A program made the translations under genes and the position numbers. The notes beneath the pieces were generated by a model. The model had not been told where the DNA came from and did not search any database. It saw only the letters and a program-made list of their open reading frames with translations. From Sipunculus nudus (taxonomy: Eukaryota; Annelida; Sipuncula; Golfingiida; Sipunculidae), in contig CM049315.1 in assembly GCA_026874595.1 (NCBI GenBank), positions 67,219,916-67,283,915 of the forward strand: a DNA stretch of 64,000 bases. The letters run 5' to 3'. The stretch's first letter is position 1. The number at the start of each line of letters is the position of its first letter. Positions 50,401-62,290 of this stretch are shown one piece after another.

Positions 50401-53400
50401 AAGAGTATTGTTTATGTATTACCAACAGCTGACAAGCTTTTTACATCCCAGCATGCCAAGCACACACCTGAAGCACATCCAATGAAACAGAGGATGCCAC
50501 TGACAGGGATGAATGGGATCTCAATGTCAAGGTCAAGGGTGGTCTAGACAAGTTGCCATAGGAACCATGTCCAGGTTGTGATGGATTTGCTCTCAAAGTA
50601 AAAAGGTCATTGGTACAACTCTTAATTAGAGGTCATGAGTAACAAACGAGAACATTAAACCTGTCACCCACTTGTTTACTGCCTTGCTCACTGCCATACC
50701 AAAAGTTTTGTATAACAATAACTGGTGTTCTGATGTGTAGAAGCATGTCAGTGCAAAAAAACAAACAATTTTGACAGTGTATAAATGAGTCTCTGTCAGG
50801 TTGACGTGCCACTGTGTGTAAATCACTACCGTACATATAAGAAAAAAAGACCCACTACAGTGTAATTTTCACATTATATCTGCGTGCAAGCCTATGATCA
50901 TAGCATGCCTGAGCACTGCAAACTAAATTGAGAGAAATTCCTCGTCCATCATTTTAAATGGATTCAGATCATGTGTATCTGGCTGATCTCCCTTCCCTTG
51001 AGCCAATGGTTAATAATCTAGAGTAAAAACCTAGCTGTACATTCCATATTCAAAAGATGCAATCCAGTCAGCTTATTAATATATAGTCTTGCTTGATAGT
51101 TGAACAGGTGGTGACAGTCGTCATTTATGTCCATTTTTTTCAAATAAGTTCATTGGGTATCTTGTATATCTTATTAGTTTGCTCTCCTGTTTTATTAAAC
51201 TGCTTAAAATATTATATAAAATAGTAATTAATCAGACACAGATCATGTACAAACACCACAGTTTTATCTGAAATACTGTAAACCCTGAATTTCACCAAAT
51301 CCTTCTCACCTTGTGCAATTTAAACTTGTGATAATATACACTGCACCAGATGGTAACCTGAATCTAATGCACTGAATCCCATGCCTGTATAAGAATTAAT
51401 TAGCTTACCTTTGTTACTCTTACATGAATCAATTACAGCACACAAACCAAAGACACGCTGGCCACATATTAATCCTACACCTGATTACTCTTAAATACTA
51501 CTCTACTTCTAAGCATATGTTAATGTACGCTGTTCCATATAAAACCTGGCACTCCCTGTGTTCACGAGGTTCATGGATGAAAACACAGCACTCTTATCTG
51601 GTATATTCAAACCTTTTTTTAGCTCTTCCTGTGGCACAAACCAGCCAACTGTGAAATATGATACAAGCTTAGTTTAAGCAGACAAACACAGAGCTAGTTT
51701 ACACTCCCATTATTCATGTGATGTCAGCATAAGATCCAAGGGTTAAGGCTTGGTGCATTGTCAATGGGGTTGAGGCCTTTTATTCAATAGGCAGCCTCCT
51801 AAGTTTTCTTGGTGTTTTCCCACCTAGTCACATCAATTTGCTTCCTGGCCTTAAATTGTATACTTTGAAGTGAAGGTTAGGTTAAGGCAAATATACCTAC
51901 TAATCATACACAAACTTCACCAGCCCCTACATTATACCCACAGATAAACAATCCCAAATATTTTTTTTTTTTTATAGTCAAGCCTAACAAGAACAGTGTG
52001 TGCATAAAAATGGTGTAAAAACCCTGTGATGCCCATTCTTGTGGATAAACACAAAATGTTGCATGTGTGTACTATGACCACTTGAACAAGTGCTATGGGT
52101 TTCTTGTATTTCAACAAAGCACCCTAATTCCTATTTATATCATGGGCATAAAATCTTATCTTATCTTATCTTATAAAAATATATCTGATCTTATCTTATC
52201 TTGTGTTATCTTATCTTATTAGTGAAAAGATGGATCACAGCTTTCACTGGTTATCTTGCAGTCACTCCACCTTAATCATCACCAACTCTTTTACCAATTA
52301 AAATGACCATACAATATCCTGCAGAATATTAGTCTAACATGTGGTGTTTATACGTCAAGTGCCATCTTTATAAACACATTTAAAGAGCTTAGTGGTATCC
52401 TGTAGTATGATGAAACAGTCTCAGAGTTTCATTATAAAAACTCAAATAAAGCTGAAAATGTTATCCACTGGGTCTTAACAGGGAAAACCATTTAGAAATA
52501 ACTCACCTGACCAACCTAACAGTGTCAAACTTGAGAAGCTGAAAACAAGTCTTCTTGTATGGTTAATTACAGTTGTTGATGGTTATTTAATTACATCCAG
52601 CTGGGGTCCTGGTTTTTCTGTGTGTAGCTTCATGCCTGATTTGACATCTGTCACCTTTCCAGCTTGCTTTCAGCCAGTGTTGTCACTGAGCAACTTTTTC
52701 CTAGGACACCTGTGAAAAGCACACATTAATATGGCTCAGACGCTATCAGGTATCTGGTGAACACTCTGGCTTCTCACAAAAGCTCCATAATCCATGAGGC
52801 GTCAATACTCCACATACTACCAGGGTGTATATCCTGTGAATACTACAATGGACTTGCTGTAGAGTACGCGCTCTGCAGGAAAAAATACTTCAGAGGAGAT
52901 CCCTGCAATTATTTGTCAAGGCAGGGTATCAGTACCACAGGGCCTCTGTTATAATTCCATTTCTTGGCGGCAGAAGGCACACAGAGATCTTGTAGCTGTA
53001 CCACTCACCAGGCAAATGAAGGGAACACAAAAACAAGAAATATAGGACTCTCAAGTTGCTTGTGTGCTACACAGCAGCAGAGGGCGAGATGAGTGAAATA
53101 CTCCTTCAGCAGACGAGAGCTTTTAGCCAATGTGGCCTCAGATCAATAAGCAGACATTCAGTAGTCAACAGATTGGGTATTCTGCTTTTGTGTCATTCAA
53201 GATTACACTTTCAATCAGCAAATTAGAAATCAAAGCCAGTGTGAATGTGACACCCGCCTTGGGTAACAGTGATCCTTCTAACCCGAGAAAAGACGTGCTG
53301 TGGCATGGACTGGGCCGGCTGGCAGTACTATAATCAGGTGCTGGGCCTCTCTTACCGCTCAAATGCCATTTTTCACTCAATGTCATATCATTGTAGCTGG

Positions 53401-54415
53401 TGTCTCTCTATAAATTCAACGGCCCATTACAGAGCCAAGAACTGAACTGACAAAAAGAGGTGTCAGATAATTACTAGAACCAAGCAGCAAGCCCAACATG
53501 ATATGCCTGCAGTCCCCATCTCCATAGCTCGGAGCCCAGTAAGAAACAATTTGGTAATTTGTAGTAAGCTTACATCCTCCACGCAGTAAACCTGACACAC
53601 TAGTGCCTAACACTGCGCTGCCAGCAACAGGTTTGAGTGGATGTTCTGCTGGGCTGGTTTAGGGTCTACTCCGCGGGAGCCCAACTTATGAATTAACCAC
53701 CAGTGGCAAGATGGCCACCTTTATTAATGATGATTTCAATGAGACTTTTTTTTTCCTTACTCCCTAGTGCAATTTATCACATCCTCATGAATATTTATGA
53801 GCTTGGCCAGTAAAAAGCTGTAAAACCACACTTGTGGCCTGGACAGGCCATAGAGGGTGATTTATGCTTCATGCCACCCACTGCAGTGGTTACTCTTTAG
53901 AGCTAACTTAGTTGGCTTCTTACAGTGTGGGGACAGTATTCATCATACTCTCCTCTTTTGATTTCTTCTCTCTATCCTGGGACCCTAGGCAACCTATTAA
54001 TGATTCTCTTTCATAGCCTGGCAACCCCCAAGTTCAAATAATTCATAATTAATCGCCTGATACAGTTTTTATCAATTTATCTTCTTGTGCTTCCTCTGCC
54101 CAGAGATTTCAGCAAAACATTTCATTCACACTTGACCTTGACCTGAGGAACACTTCACCTTGACCTGAACACTATCTGCCTCAAGATTTTGTCACACAGT
54201 TCCTCTGATTGTTATTCACATTTAATGTCACATACCGGCTGAAATCCTCTTTGAAATTAGATCAATTTCATATTAAATAACACACAGTTTTCTATTTAAT
54301 CCATAAACTGCATCTACAGTATGCTTTTTGTTATCATTTTATGCAAGAGTATAAAAATTTAAATACGATCTTTATCTCAAAATATTCAGAGAAAGAGGGA
54401 GAGTGATATACAACT
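47431..54415. other. Upstream region without recognisable genes
   Basis: AT-rich DNA with a pentanucleotide TCTTA array at 52148-52222. Overlapping open stretches on both strands near 48706-48943 and in the GC-richer segment 53130-53650 have no family resemblance. No exon, tRNA or long transposon frame was recognised. Confidence 0.5.
52148..52222. repeat. (TCTTA)n microsatellite
   Basis: About ten TCTTA units with interruptions (TAAAAATATATCTGA and TTGTG). Confidence 0.9.
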
Positions 54416-54419
54416 GATG

Positions 54420-54605
54420 TTGAAAAAGTAAAGTGAAATAAAATATAAGTGAGATAAAATATAAGGGTGAGATAAAATGTAAGAGGGAGGTAAAATAATG
54501 TATCACAGAGAAAGTTTATCAGGGAGAAGAAAAACTTGAGTATGCAAGTGAGACAAAATAGGGAGATAAAAAAGCAAATGAGAGAAAAAAGTGAGACAAA
54601 AAGGG
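54420..54605. repeat. Purine-rich degenerate tandem repeat
   Basis: Imperfect repeats of GTGAGATAAAATATAAG with GAGGGAGGTAAAATAATG and GTGAGACAAAA variants, almost pure purine on the given strand except scattered T. Confidence 0.7.
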
Positions 54606-55440
54606 CTATGCTGATGATTTAAATACTAACGGAATAGGCTACAACAAATAGCCAGTTGATCAAATGTAGGCGGAGGCAGGGCCCTTGATGTCATGTGTGT
54701 GCTGGGGTAAGCTGTTTTTCTACAAGACTGCCTCCTGTGTCAAAAGTAATTACCATTACTGCAAAACAAACCAGAACCGTGCCCCCACATGTCAGTGTGT
54801 ATGTCTGGCAGCCTACCCAGCCCAGCCCTCCAGGCCCCCAGCCCTCCCCAGTCCTGTTGAACCACCTGTTGCTCATGAACACTCACACCCTTTGCAGGTT
54901 GGGGTCAGTTTAATGTCAAAGTAAGAACATTTTCCGGAAAGGCAGGTGACAGGGAGGAATACCAGGGTGTTCTCCTATCACAGAAGGCCACTCAGGTAGC
55001 CAGCTGCTTCCACATGCTACATGTGTGGATGAGAATGCACCATTATTGATGATATTCTAGGATTTGTCGTGGCCTGTTTCTCCCCAGGCACAGCTTGCTA
55101 CATACTATGACAGAACCAAGTATAGCAAAATAATTAATATCTGAAAATATAAGCTGATTCAGAATTCACAATTCTAAACTGCACCATTATTTATCCATAA
55201 ATTTGCTCATATATTATCAAATTATGCATACTGATGGGTCTATATGATTATATTTTAATTTGTTAAAATTATTTAACAGGAAATTAATTTCTTAAACATG
55301 CTACATTACCTCTGGATTATTGGTGGGGGGGGGGGGGGGGTTAGGGATGGGTGATATGAGAATAACTGGACACCTGTGACAGCAGGGATGCTCAACCAGT
55401 GTTGCATTACTAATAAGGTTACCCAGGCAGGGCTGAAGTG
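54606..55440. other. No gene seen; poly-G run at 55325-55340
   Basis: Contains overlapping open stretches at 54685-54924 on both strands without recognisable domains, and a 16-base G run. Otherwise unassigned. Confidence 0.4.
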
Positions 55441-56206
55441 ACCAGGAGTTGGCTGCTTGACAATGCAAGAGAATTCAATAGGGCCTCCAAATAAAAATTC
55501 AATTTCCAGCCACATTTTTTAGCCTCTGTTTTTAAATGTCAAATTTAAAAAGATTAAATCCTTATTTATACATACTGTTAACACTTATTCCATAGTGCTT
55601 ATAGGAAAAAAATAAGCCATTGTCAATTTTAGGCCAAATTCAAGTTACTGATTATACAGTAATGCTAATAACTTAAAAAAAGGACAACACTATGATCTGA
55701 TTTCTGGTATATATATCTGAATCTGGACTTAATAAAGTTATATCTGTGGGTAAAAAGTCTCTAGCTGCAACAATTATCTTGTTAGATGAGTAAATATATT
55801 TCCTGATTTTTGACAAAGTACATTATCTTTGAGCCCATAACTTCAACAATTAACACAATATGGACCTAATTTCTGGCATGTACATAGTAAATATATGTAG
55901 GAATGATTTTATTAAACATGAAAACAATTTCACCAGTGGTTTTCATAGTGGTCAGTTTTGAAGTGTAACAATAGGTTTTTACTGGAAAATGGAAGTTTTC
56001 CCATAATTTCTGGAAGGAATGAAATCACAGTGGCCTAGTTTCTGTTTGGTAGGAGTACTTGAGGACATCAAACTGTATGAAGAATTTTGAATTTGTATGT
56101 CCAACGGTTTCAAAACGTACCTTGTTAATGGCCGGCTGGACAAGGACAAATGACCATCACTATAGCTCAGATGACCTAAAATCACTATAGATCAGCTGAG
56201 CTAAAA
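55441..56206 (+). mobile_element. Repeat copy ending in the terminal hairpin
   Basis: It begins near TTGACAATGCAAGAGAATTC and shares ordered blocks with 23330-24046 and 28786-29414. It ends TATAGCTCAGATGACCTAAA, ATCACTATAGATCAGCTGAG, CTAAAAA (56161-56206), a hairpin slightly expanded by an internal repeat. Confidence 0.65.
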
Positions 56207-56490
56207 ATGGAGCTGGTTACCTCAAAAAAAAAAAACAGGGTTGATAAAACCAGTTTAGTTCAGGCTTAGGACTAAACTTCTCAGGGTGGATACAGGGTGA
56301 ATATATAAACGTCATAATGGATGGCAAAATACCATGGACCTAAAGTCAAGACCAAAAGCATCACAAGACAAAATACCAAAGGCTTAATGTATCAAATAAA
56401 AGAGAAAGAACAGCATAAGGGCAGTTTCAGGGCAGTCTGGGGATGCCATAAAATCTGAGGTTAAGAGACCCCAAATAAAAAGTAATGTAA

Positions 56491-57652
56491 AACTAGAATA
56501 CGAGTAGTCGACAAGCGACTACGTGTATCCGCCAAAATCAGAGTGGGACAGGTGAAGTGAGGCATGGATTGAGTAACAAGGGGAAATAGAGCGAGGTGTA
56601 TTGCATATTCCATGGGTGTCTGCAGCCAAAATGTGTATGTAGATTGTGCCACCTACCACAAAATCCAGAAAAGTTGTATACAAATGCAAAAAAGTCAAAA
56701 CCACTGCCGAGATATGAGTAATTTTATCCCACAGCAGACAAACAGACGGACCCTGTGCAAAAATGGTTGCAGGTGGCACCACCAGTTTTGCATATGATAA
56801 AGAGCTATGTGAGATCTATACACATGCAAAATTTTGGCCCAGTTGGCCAAATGGTTCCCGAGATATGAGCTTGGATGACTGCAGCGCAAATATGAATGTA
56901 GGTGGCGCCACCTGTCATAAAATCAAGAAAGCTATCCAAGATGTATAAACCTGCAAAATTTTAGGCAGATAAGTCAAACCAGTGCAGAGATATGAGTGAT
57001 TTTATCCAATGGCACACAAACAGACGGACGCTGTGGAAAAATGGTTGCAGGTGGTGCCACCAGTTTCGTGTATGACAAAGAGCTATGTAAGATCTATACA
57101 CATGCAAAATTTTGGCCCAATCAGTCAAGCAGTTCCTGAGATATTAGCTTGGATGTCTGCAGTGTAAATGTGAATGTAGGTGGCGCCACCTATCATAAAT
57201 CAAGAAAGCTGTTCAGGATGTATACACATGCAAAATTTCAGGTGGATAAGTCCAACCAAAGCAGAGATATGAGTGATTTTATCCCAAGGCAGATGAACAG
57301 ATGGACACTGTGCAAAAATGGTTGCAGGTGGGCCCACCATTTTTATGTATGTTATAAAGCTATCCAAGGGCTACATTTATAAAAAAAAAATTTCCGGATC
57401 GGTCAAACGGTTCCCCAGATATGTGGGTTAATGTGTCATAACAGATGCACAGATGGACACAGAGTGCAGAGGAAAGGTCAGAGGTCGAACATAATCGGGG
57501 CGCAGCAGTTCACATGTGACCCGAACATAATCCCGGGTTTCGTAAAATTCCGCAGTTACGGAGGAGTTCTCCGGACACCTACACAGCAGTCGCGGCGGCA
57601 TCGGGCTGAAAACATAGTATCCACAAAACTCTGTTTTGGCGGATACAATAAA
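56491..57652 (+). mobile_element. Long copy of the TATCCGCC-ended family, five palindromic cores
   Basis: The left end AACTAGAATACGAGTAGTCG and TGTATCCGCCAAAATC pair with the right end TCTGTTTTGGCGGATACAAT. Between them are tandem core units with AAAATGGTTGCAGGTGGCAC, GATCTATACACATGCAAAAT and TTATCCCACAGCAGACAAAC. The palindrome GGTGGCGCCACC or a one- or two-base variant recurs near 56770, 56901, 57051, 57179 and 57327. The copy at 34988-35757 has fewer cores, so core number varies between copies. Confidence 0.8.
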
Positions 57653-59920
57653 TACACCTACTGACTGCTCCTCTTTCACTTCAGATTAACATTATGATAA
57701 CAATTTCATTTTAATCCTTTCAATTAGAAATAAATAATAACTGGAGATTTAGGCTGCACTGGGTTCGCATCTAAATCAGATTACACTACACTGGCTTACT
57801 TAAGTCTGGAAGTAGTACACTTTGCATCCACACTGTAGCTCACAAAACAAAAGTCTAAATTAGATTATTCAGAAAAATGTGGGTTTCCTGTCAGCACTTG
57901 GTTGTTAATCTAACTTACTGTGCTACAAAGAGTGATATTTAAGTTAAGAATCAGCTAAAAAAAGTAGCAAAACTTGCCTAACACAGACCAGACATGGATT
58001 TGCCTGTACGCTCTAAGAACCGGACTAAAGTAAACCAAAATACTATAGATCACCTTTCAATGGACCTACAGTAGACTGAACAGATGCAGATTAGTGGCCT
58101 AAGGCAGACAGAGTAATCCAATTCATGATCCAGATTATTTTGGACTGTGGACATGGTCTAAAACAGGCTGATGTAAATCACCATAAATATACCAATTTAG
58201 TTAATTTCATGACTTTATTTTTTCAATTTCTAAGTGTAAAATTTTGCCTTGCCCTGAATGGAGGATATTTGAAGACATTTTCAGTTTAGCCATCTTTATG
58301 AGGTTCAGGAAAGTACAAACAGGTAGCTTACCAGTCGTGGTGTAAAAGTGGAAGAAAAACTACACAAATAAACCAGGTAAAGTACTGTATAGAGCTGGGC
58401 TCTATTACAATCAGGTCAGGACATCTGTCTGCACTGTGGTAAATAAAAGCAACAAATCCTTAAGGTGCCCTTATCTGATGCCTGACACAGCGCAGCCAGC
58501 TAAGACATCTGGGAAATCCCCTGCATGCTATTCCCTGGGCATCGCTTTTTGTCTGACATCACAATGGAATGTGGCACAGATAAAGTGAAACAGTAGCTGT
58601 AAACTTCCAAGGACCCACACAACAACCTTAGTGAAACATTTACTCTATACCATGAAGCGGATAATAATAATTAAGATCTCCCAAGAAAATGGTGCAATAT
58701 TAAATTCATAAAGGAACAATTACCATGGGGATTCCACTTCATTAAGACATCCCCATGCTTTGTCTGTATATGATATTGCTACCATACCATACTTGTCAGT
58801 GTATAACTTTGGCCATACATTAACCTCTGATAGGGTGGCCCAGTGCTTACTAAGAGCAGAAGGAACATGTGAGAAACGGGGAGTTTAATCCATGAATATT
58901 CAACAACACCACCATAGGCAGACTTGATCATTTACATATCATCAGAGTCTGGTCATCTGTATATATTTGCAGTATCATTCAGCAGACAGGTCTCCTGCAC
59001 AATGGGGGGTAACTGGACACTGCTCCCCCACTTTCTGTATTACCCTGGAGCATTTTACTATGATGATGACTTAGCTATCAAGGTGACCCTGGGTCAGTAT
59101 TCACCATATTTGCCAAAGTATATGACAGACACTGCCCTATGGAATCAAGAACATAGCCGAGAAATGTCGTCCAGAGACCACAGTAATAGCTCAATGAAAG
59201 TGCTGGGGGGCCACTATGACAGGGCCTATATACCCAATAAGCCCGGTACAGATGCTACCAACATCCTTTATAGCAGCTCTGTCTCAAGATGATGTTGTAA
59301 CCATGGTAACCATACCTTTATAAACAGATGTTGATGTTGGTGAGGGTATTCCGCTGGAGCTGCTGTTAGTAATACTCCATGCTGATAGAGCACAGGGTAA
59401 CAAATCATTCCTACATGCCCTTGACAGGACTATGACATTTCCAGTGACGTTTAAGATTCTGACCTGAACGAGGCCTGGACTGTTAAGCCACAGCTACATG
59501 CTGTGCCAGTCATCAGGTACTGACCGGCTCTGCTGCTGATTGCTACCAGGCCCTGCTACATTACATATATCAATGTTTTTAATTAACACCAGAGAAGCTG
59601 CTATCATCACATTTTTCTGATTTCATCTGCATCAGTATCTCTGGATGTGACAGCAGGCAACTATTCTGGCCTCTATGACTGCCTACTGAAAGAAATATTG
59701 AAATCAATAAGCAACCATACTGATTATCAATAAAATATTGAAAACAGTATGAAGATATTCTGATAATTTTCAGATTAATGTGTCAATTTCATCAACAGTG
59801 GCTGTTGTGGTTATATATCCTAATCACAGGGACAATGATGAAGCTGACAAAAAGCTACATATCAACTTCATTTGCCTTAGGATTCCTTCAGATATAAACG
59901 TTACGGATGTTTCACTCCAG
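57653..59920. other. No recognisable gene
   Basis: AT-rich sequence. A 122-residue open stretch at 58924-59292 on the plus strand has no family resemblance, no introns that can be judged and no regulatory context. I see nothing else. Confidence 0.4.
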
Positions 59921-60430
59921 AGTATGTGTCACTCCAAAGTATATTTCATACCAGAGAATGTTTCATTCCAAAGTATATTTCATTCCAAAGTGAGTTTTAT
60001 TCCAAAGTATATTTCATTTTAGAGTATGTTTCCTTCCAAAGTATATTTCAATCCAGATTATTTTTTATTCCAAAGTATATTTCATTCCAAAGTGAGTTTT
60101 ATTCCAAAGTATATTTCATTTCAGAGTATGTTTCCTTCCAAAGTATATTTCAATCCAGATTATTTTTTATTCCAAAGTATATTTCATTCCAGAGTATGTT
60201 TCTTTCCAAGGTATATTTCATTCCAGAGTATGTTTTATCCCAAAGTTTATTTCATTCCAGAGTACGTTTAATTCCAAAGTATATTTCATTCCAGAGTATG
60301 TTTTATTCCAAAGTATATTTCATTCCAGAGAATGTTTCATTCCAAAGAATATTTCATTCCAGAGTATGTTTCACTCGGGAATCACCCAAGAGTATTTTTC
60401 ACTCAAAAGGAAGTTTCATTTCATCTATTC
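59920..60430. repeat. 17/34-bp minisatellite with a 102-bp higher-order unit
   Basis: Alternating 17-bp units TTCCAAAGTATATTTCA and TTCCAGAGTATGTTTCA. A block from about 59991 (TGAGTTTTATTCCAAAG) recurs at about 60093, six units later. A 170-residue frame spans the array only because 102 and 51 are multiples of three. Confidence 0.95.
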
Positions 60431-61990
60431 AATATTAACTGATTTCTTTAAGGCATCCTAAGAGATCCGTTTTATCTGTACATATGAGTCTTTTTTACTG
60501 AATTTGAAGAAAGACAATGTAATAAGCAGTCCAACAAACAAACAAGAATCCCCGGTAAAAACCTAACCACCTTAGGGAGAGTTTAATTACAAATGAAACG
60601 TCTCTGCAGGTCAATGCCTGATCAAGGAAATTTTCCCTAGCGGTCCTGTTTTTCATTTTCTACTAACTAAAAAAAGGATGTTCACAAGATTTTTCTAGAG
60701 AACCCTGGACAAATTTCCCAGGGTTCCACTGAGGTAGTTCTGTAACATAACGCCTGTGTCTTCAACAGTAAAAAATCTCCATTTTGCGTCTGTCAGGAAG
60801 GTTGGCTCATCCTCGAATTCATTTGAGAAGTGAGTGAACTTTCCAGACAAAAGGGGTGACACAACTAGTATAACAATTCTGTGTCTTGTCTGGGTCTGTC
60901 CTAATTGGGCTAATAACTAAACAACTGACACAATGTATTTCTCAACGAAACATTTAAAGACAAATTATACCTGTCTGGGTTCTATTTCAAGAACTTTTTG
61001 TCTTCTTCCCCCTTTTCCCTGAATCACAGTAACAAACATTTTGCACCAAATATTTTTTTTCTTTTCAGTAAATTTATATTAAATTAATTAGATACTGTAA
61101 GGAAAACGGTAGCTTCTTGATATTAATCACATTTTTTAAACTGGTAAAACAGTGCTTGTAGCTCAATATTTCTACATCACACAATGCTTACACATAATTC
61201 TTATGAAATCTACTATGCACTGACAGTACTCACACTGACCTGTCAATTTTTATTTAAAATATCTCGACTGCATTGTGAAAGAATTTACTCCCTCCCAAAT
61301 GCCCATCACTGTATATTACTGAAAACTTGTTGGACCCGCAATAAACTGCCATATTGTTTAGTAAATCACAACAATACCAAAGCTCTGGACACCATTTAAT
61401 TTTGTCATTTTGAAAACACAATCTTTCCTTATCTATTGATCAGCAAGAGTTGACAGAGACCTCCACAACCAGTACTTATGATTACGCAGGCAGCAAATAA
61501 ATGATTCATTGGCTTGTCTTGACTGACCTGTAACTAAGACGATTCTCGCCTCCATTGCCCAAGGCAGGCAACATTGTTACAATTACTAAGAATTTCCTCC
61601 AGCTTGACCAGCTAACCTTGTCCTGACAGCAATTGAGTAGGGCTCAGTACACAGTATGAGTAAACACTCATTGCTGATATGCTATTTTGACATAAGGATG
61701 AAACACTCATGCTTTTCTACTTTCTACAGAAATCTACAGATACTGGATTATACATGTATGTCAAATTCACACTTTCTTATAAATTTGAAGAATTATCTAG
61801 AAATCTCTGGCATAGGAGATGCCATATAGTATCTCTAGACTGGGCATATATATACCCTTCTAAAACTAGAGATTTGAGATTTTGCTGGAAACAATTTAAT
61901 TTGTGTAAAGAAACACAGGAGTGGTGGCAGCAGCAGGACCATGCAAAAACAAATGTATCCCTGACTTTCAGTCAAGGAATAATATATAGT
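60431..61990. other. No recognisable gene
   Basis: AT-rich sequence with a 96-residue plus-strand open stretch at 61709-61999 of unknown nature (HRRCHIVSLDWAYIYPSKTR). No domain is recognised; may be chance. Confidence 0.4.
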
Positions 61991-61994
61991 AAAA

Positions 61995-62290
61995 CATAAA
62001 TGCGTAACTGGATGCACCTGTTAATGGATGGTTTGGTTAATCTGTTAATGGATTATGTGGATCTGGATAATGTGGATATGTTGCTATATGATTTGGATCT
62101 GTTACTGTATGTTTTTTATATGTAAATGGATGATTTAGTTGCATCTGGTAATGGTTGATTTGGTGCATTGTTTAATGGACAAATTGGATCTGTCACTGGT
62201 TTTTTTTATATATTAATGGATGACTCTGGTCTGTTACTGGATGGTTTTGTTGCATCTGTGAATGATTCTGATCTGTTACTGGTTGATTGT
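61995..62290. repeat. Degenerate ~25-bp tandem repeat (TTAATGGATGATTTGGTTGC)
   Basis: Roughly ten diverged copies of TTAATGGATGATTTGGTTGC plus ATCTG, with insertions. Confidence 0.8.

Noticed and set aside
58924-59292. 122-residue plus-strand frame
   Set aside because: No recognisable domain or family, and no supporting context; could be chance in 64 kb.
59926-60438. 170-residue repeat protein frame
   Set aside because: Product of the 17/34/102-bp minisatellite; no independent coding sign.
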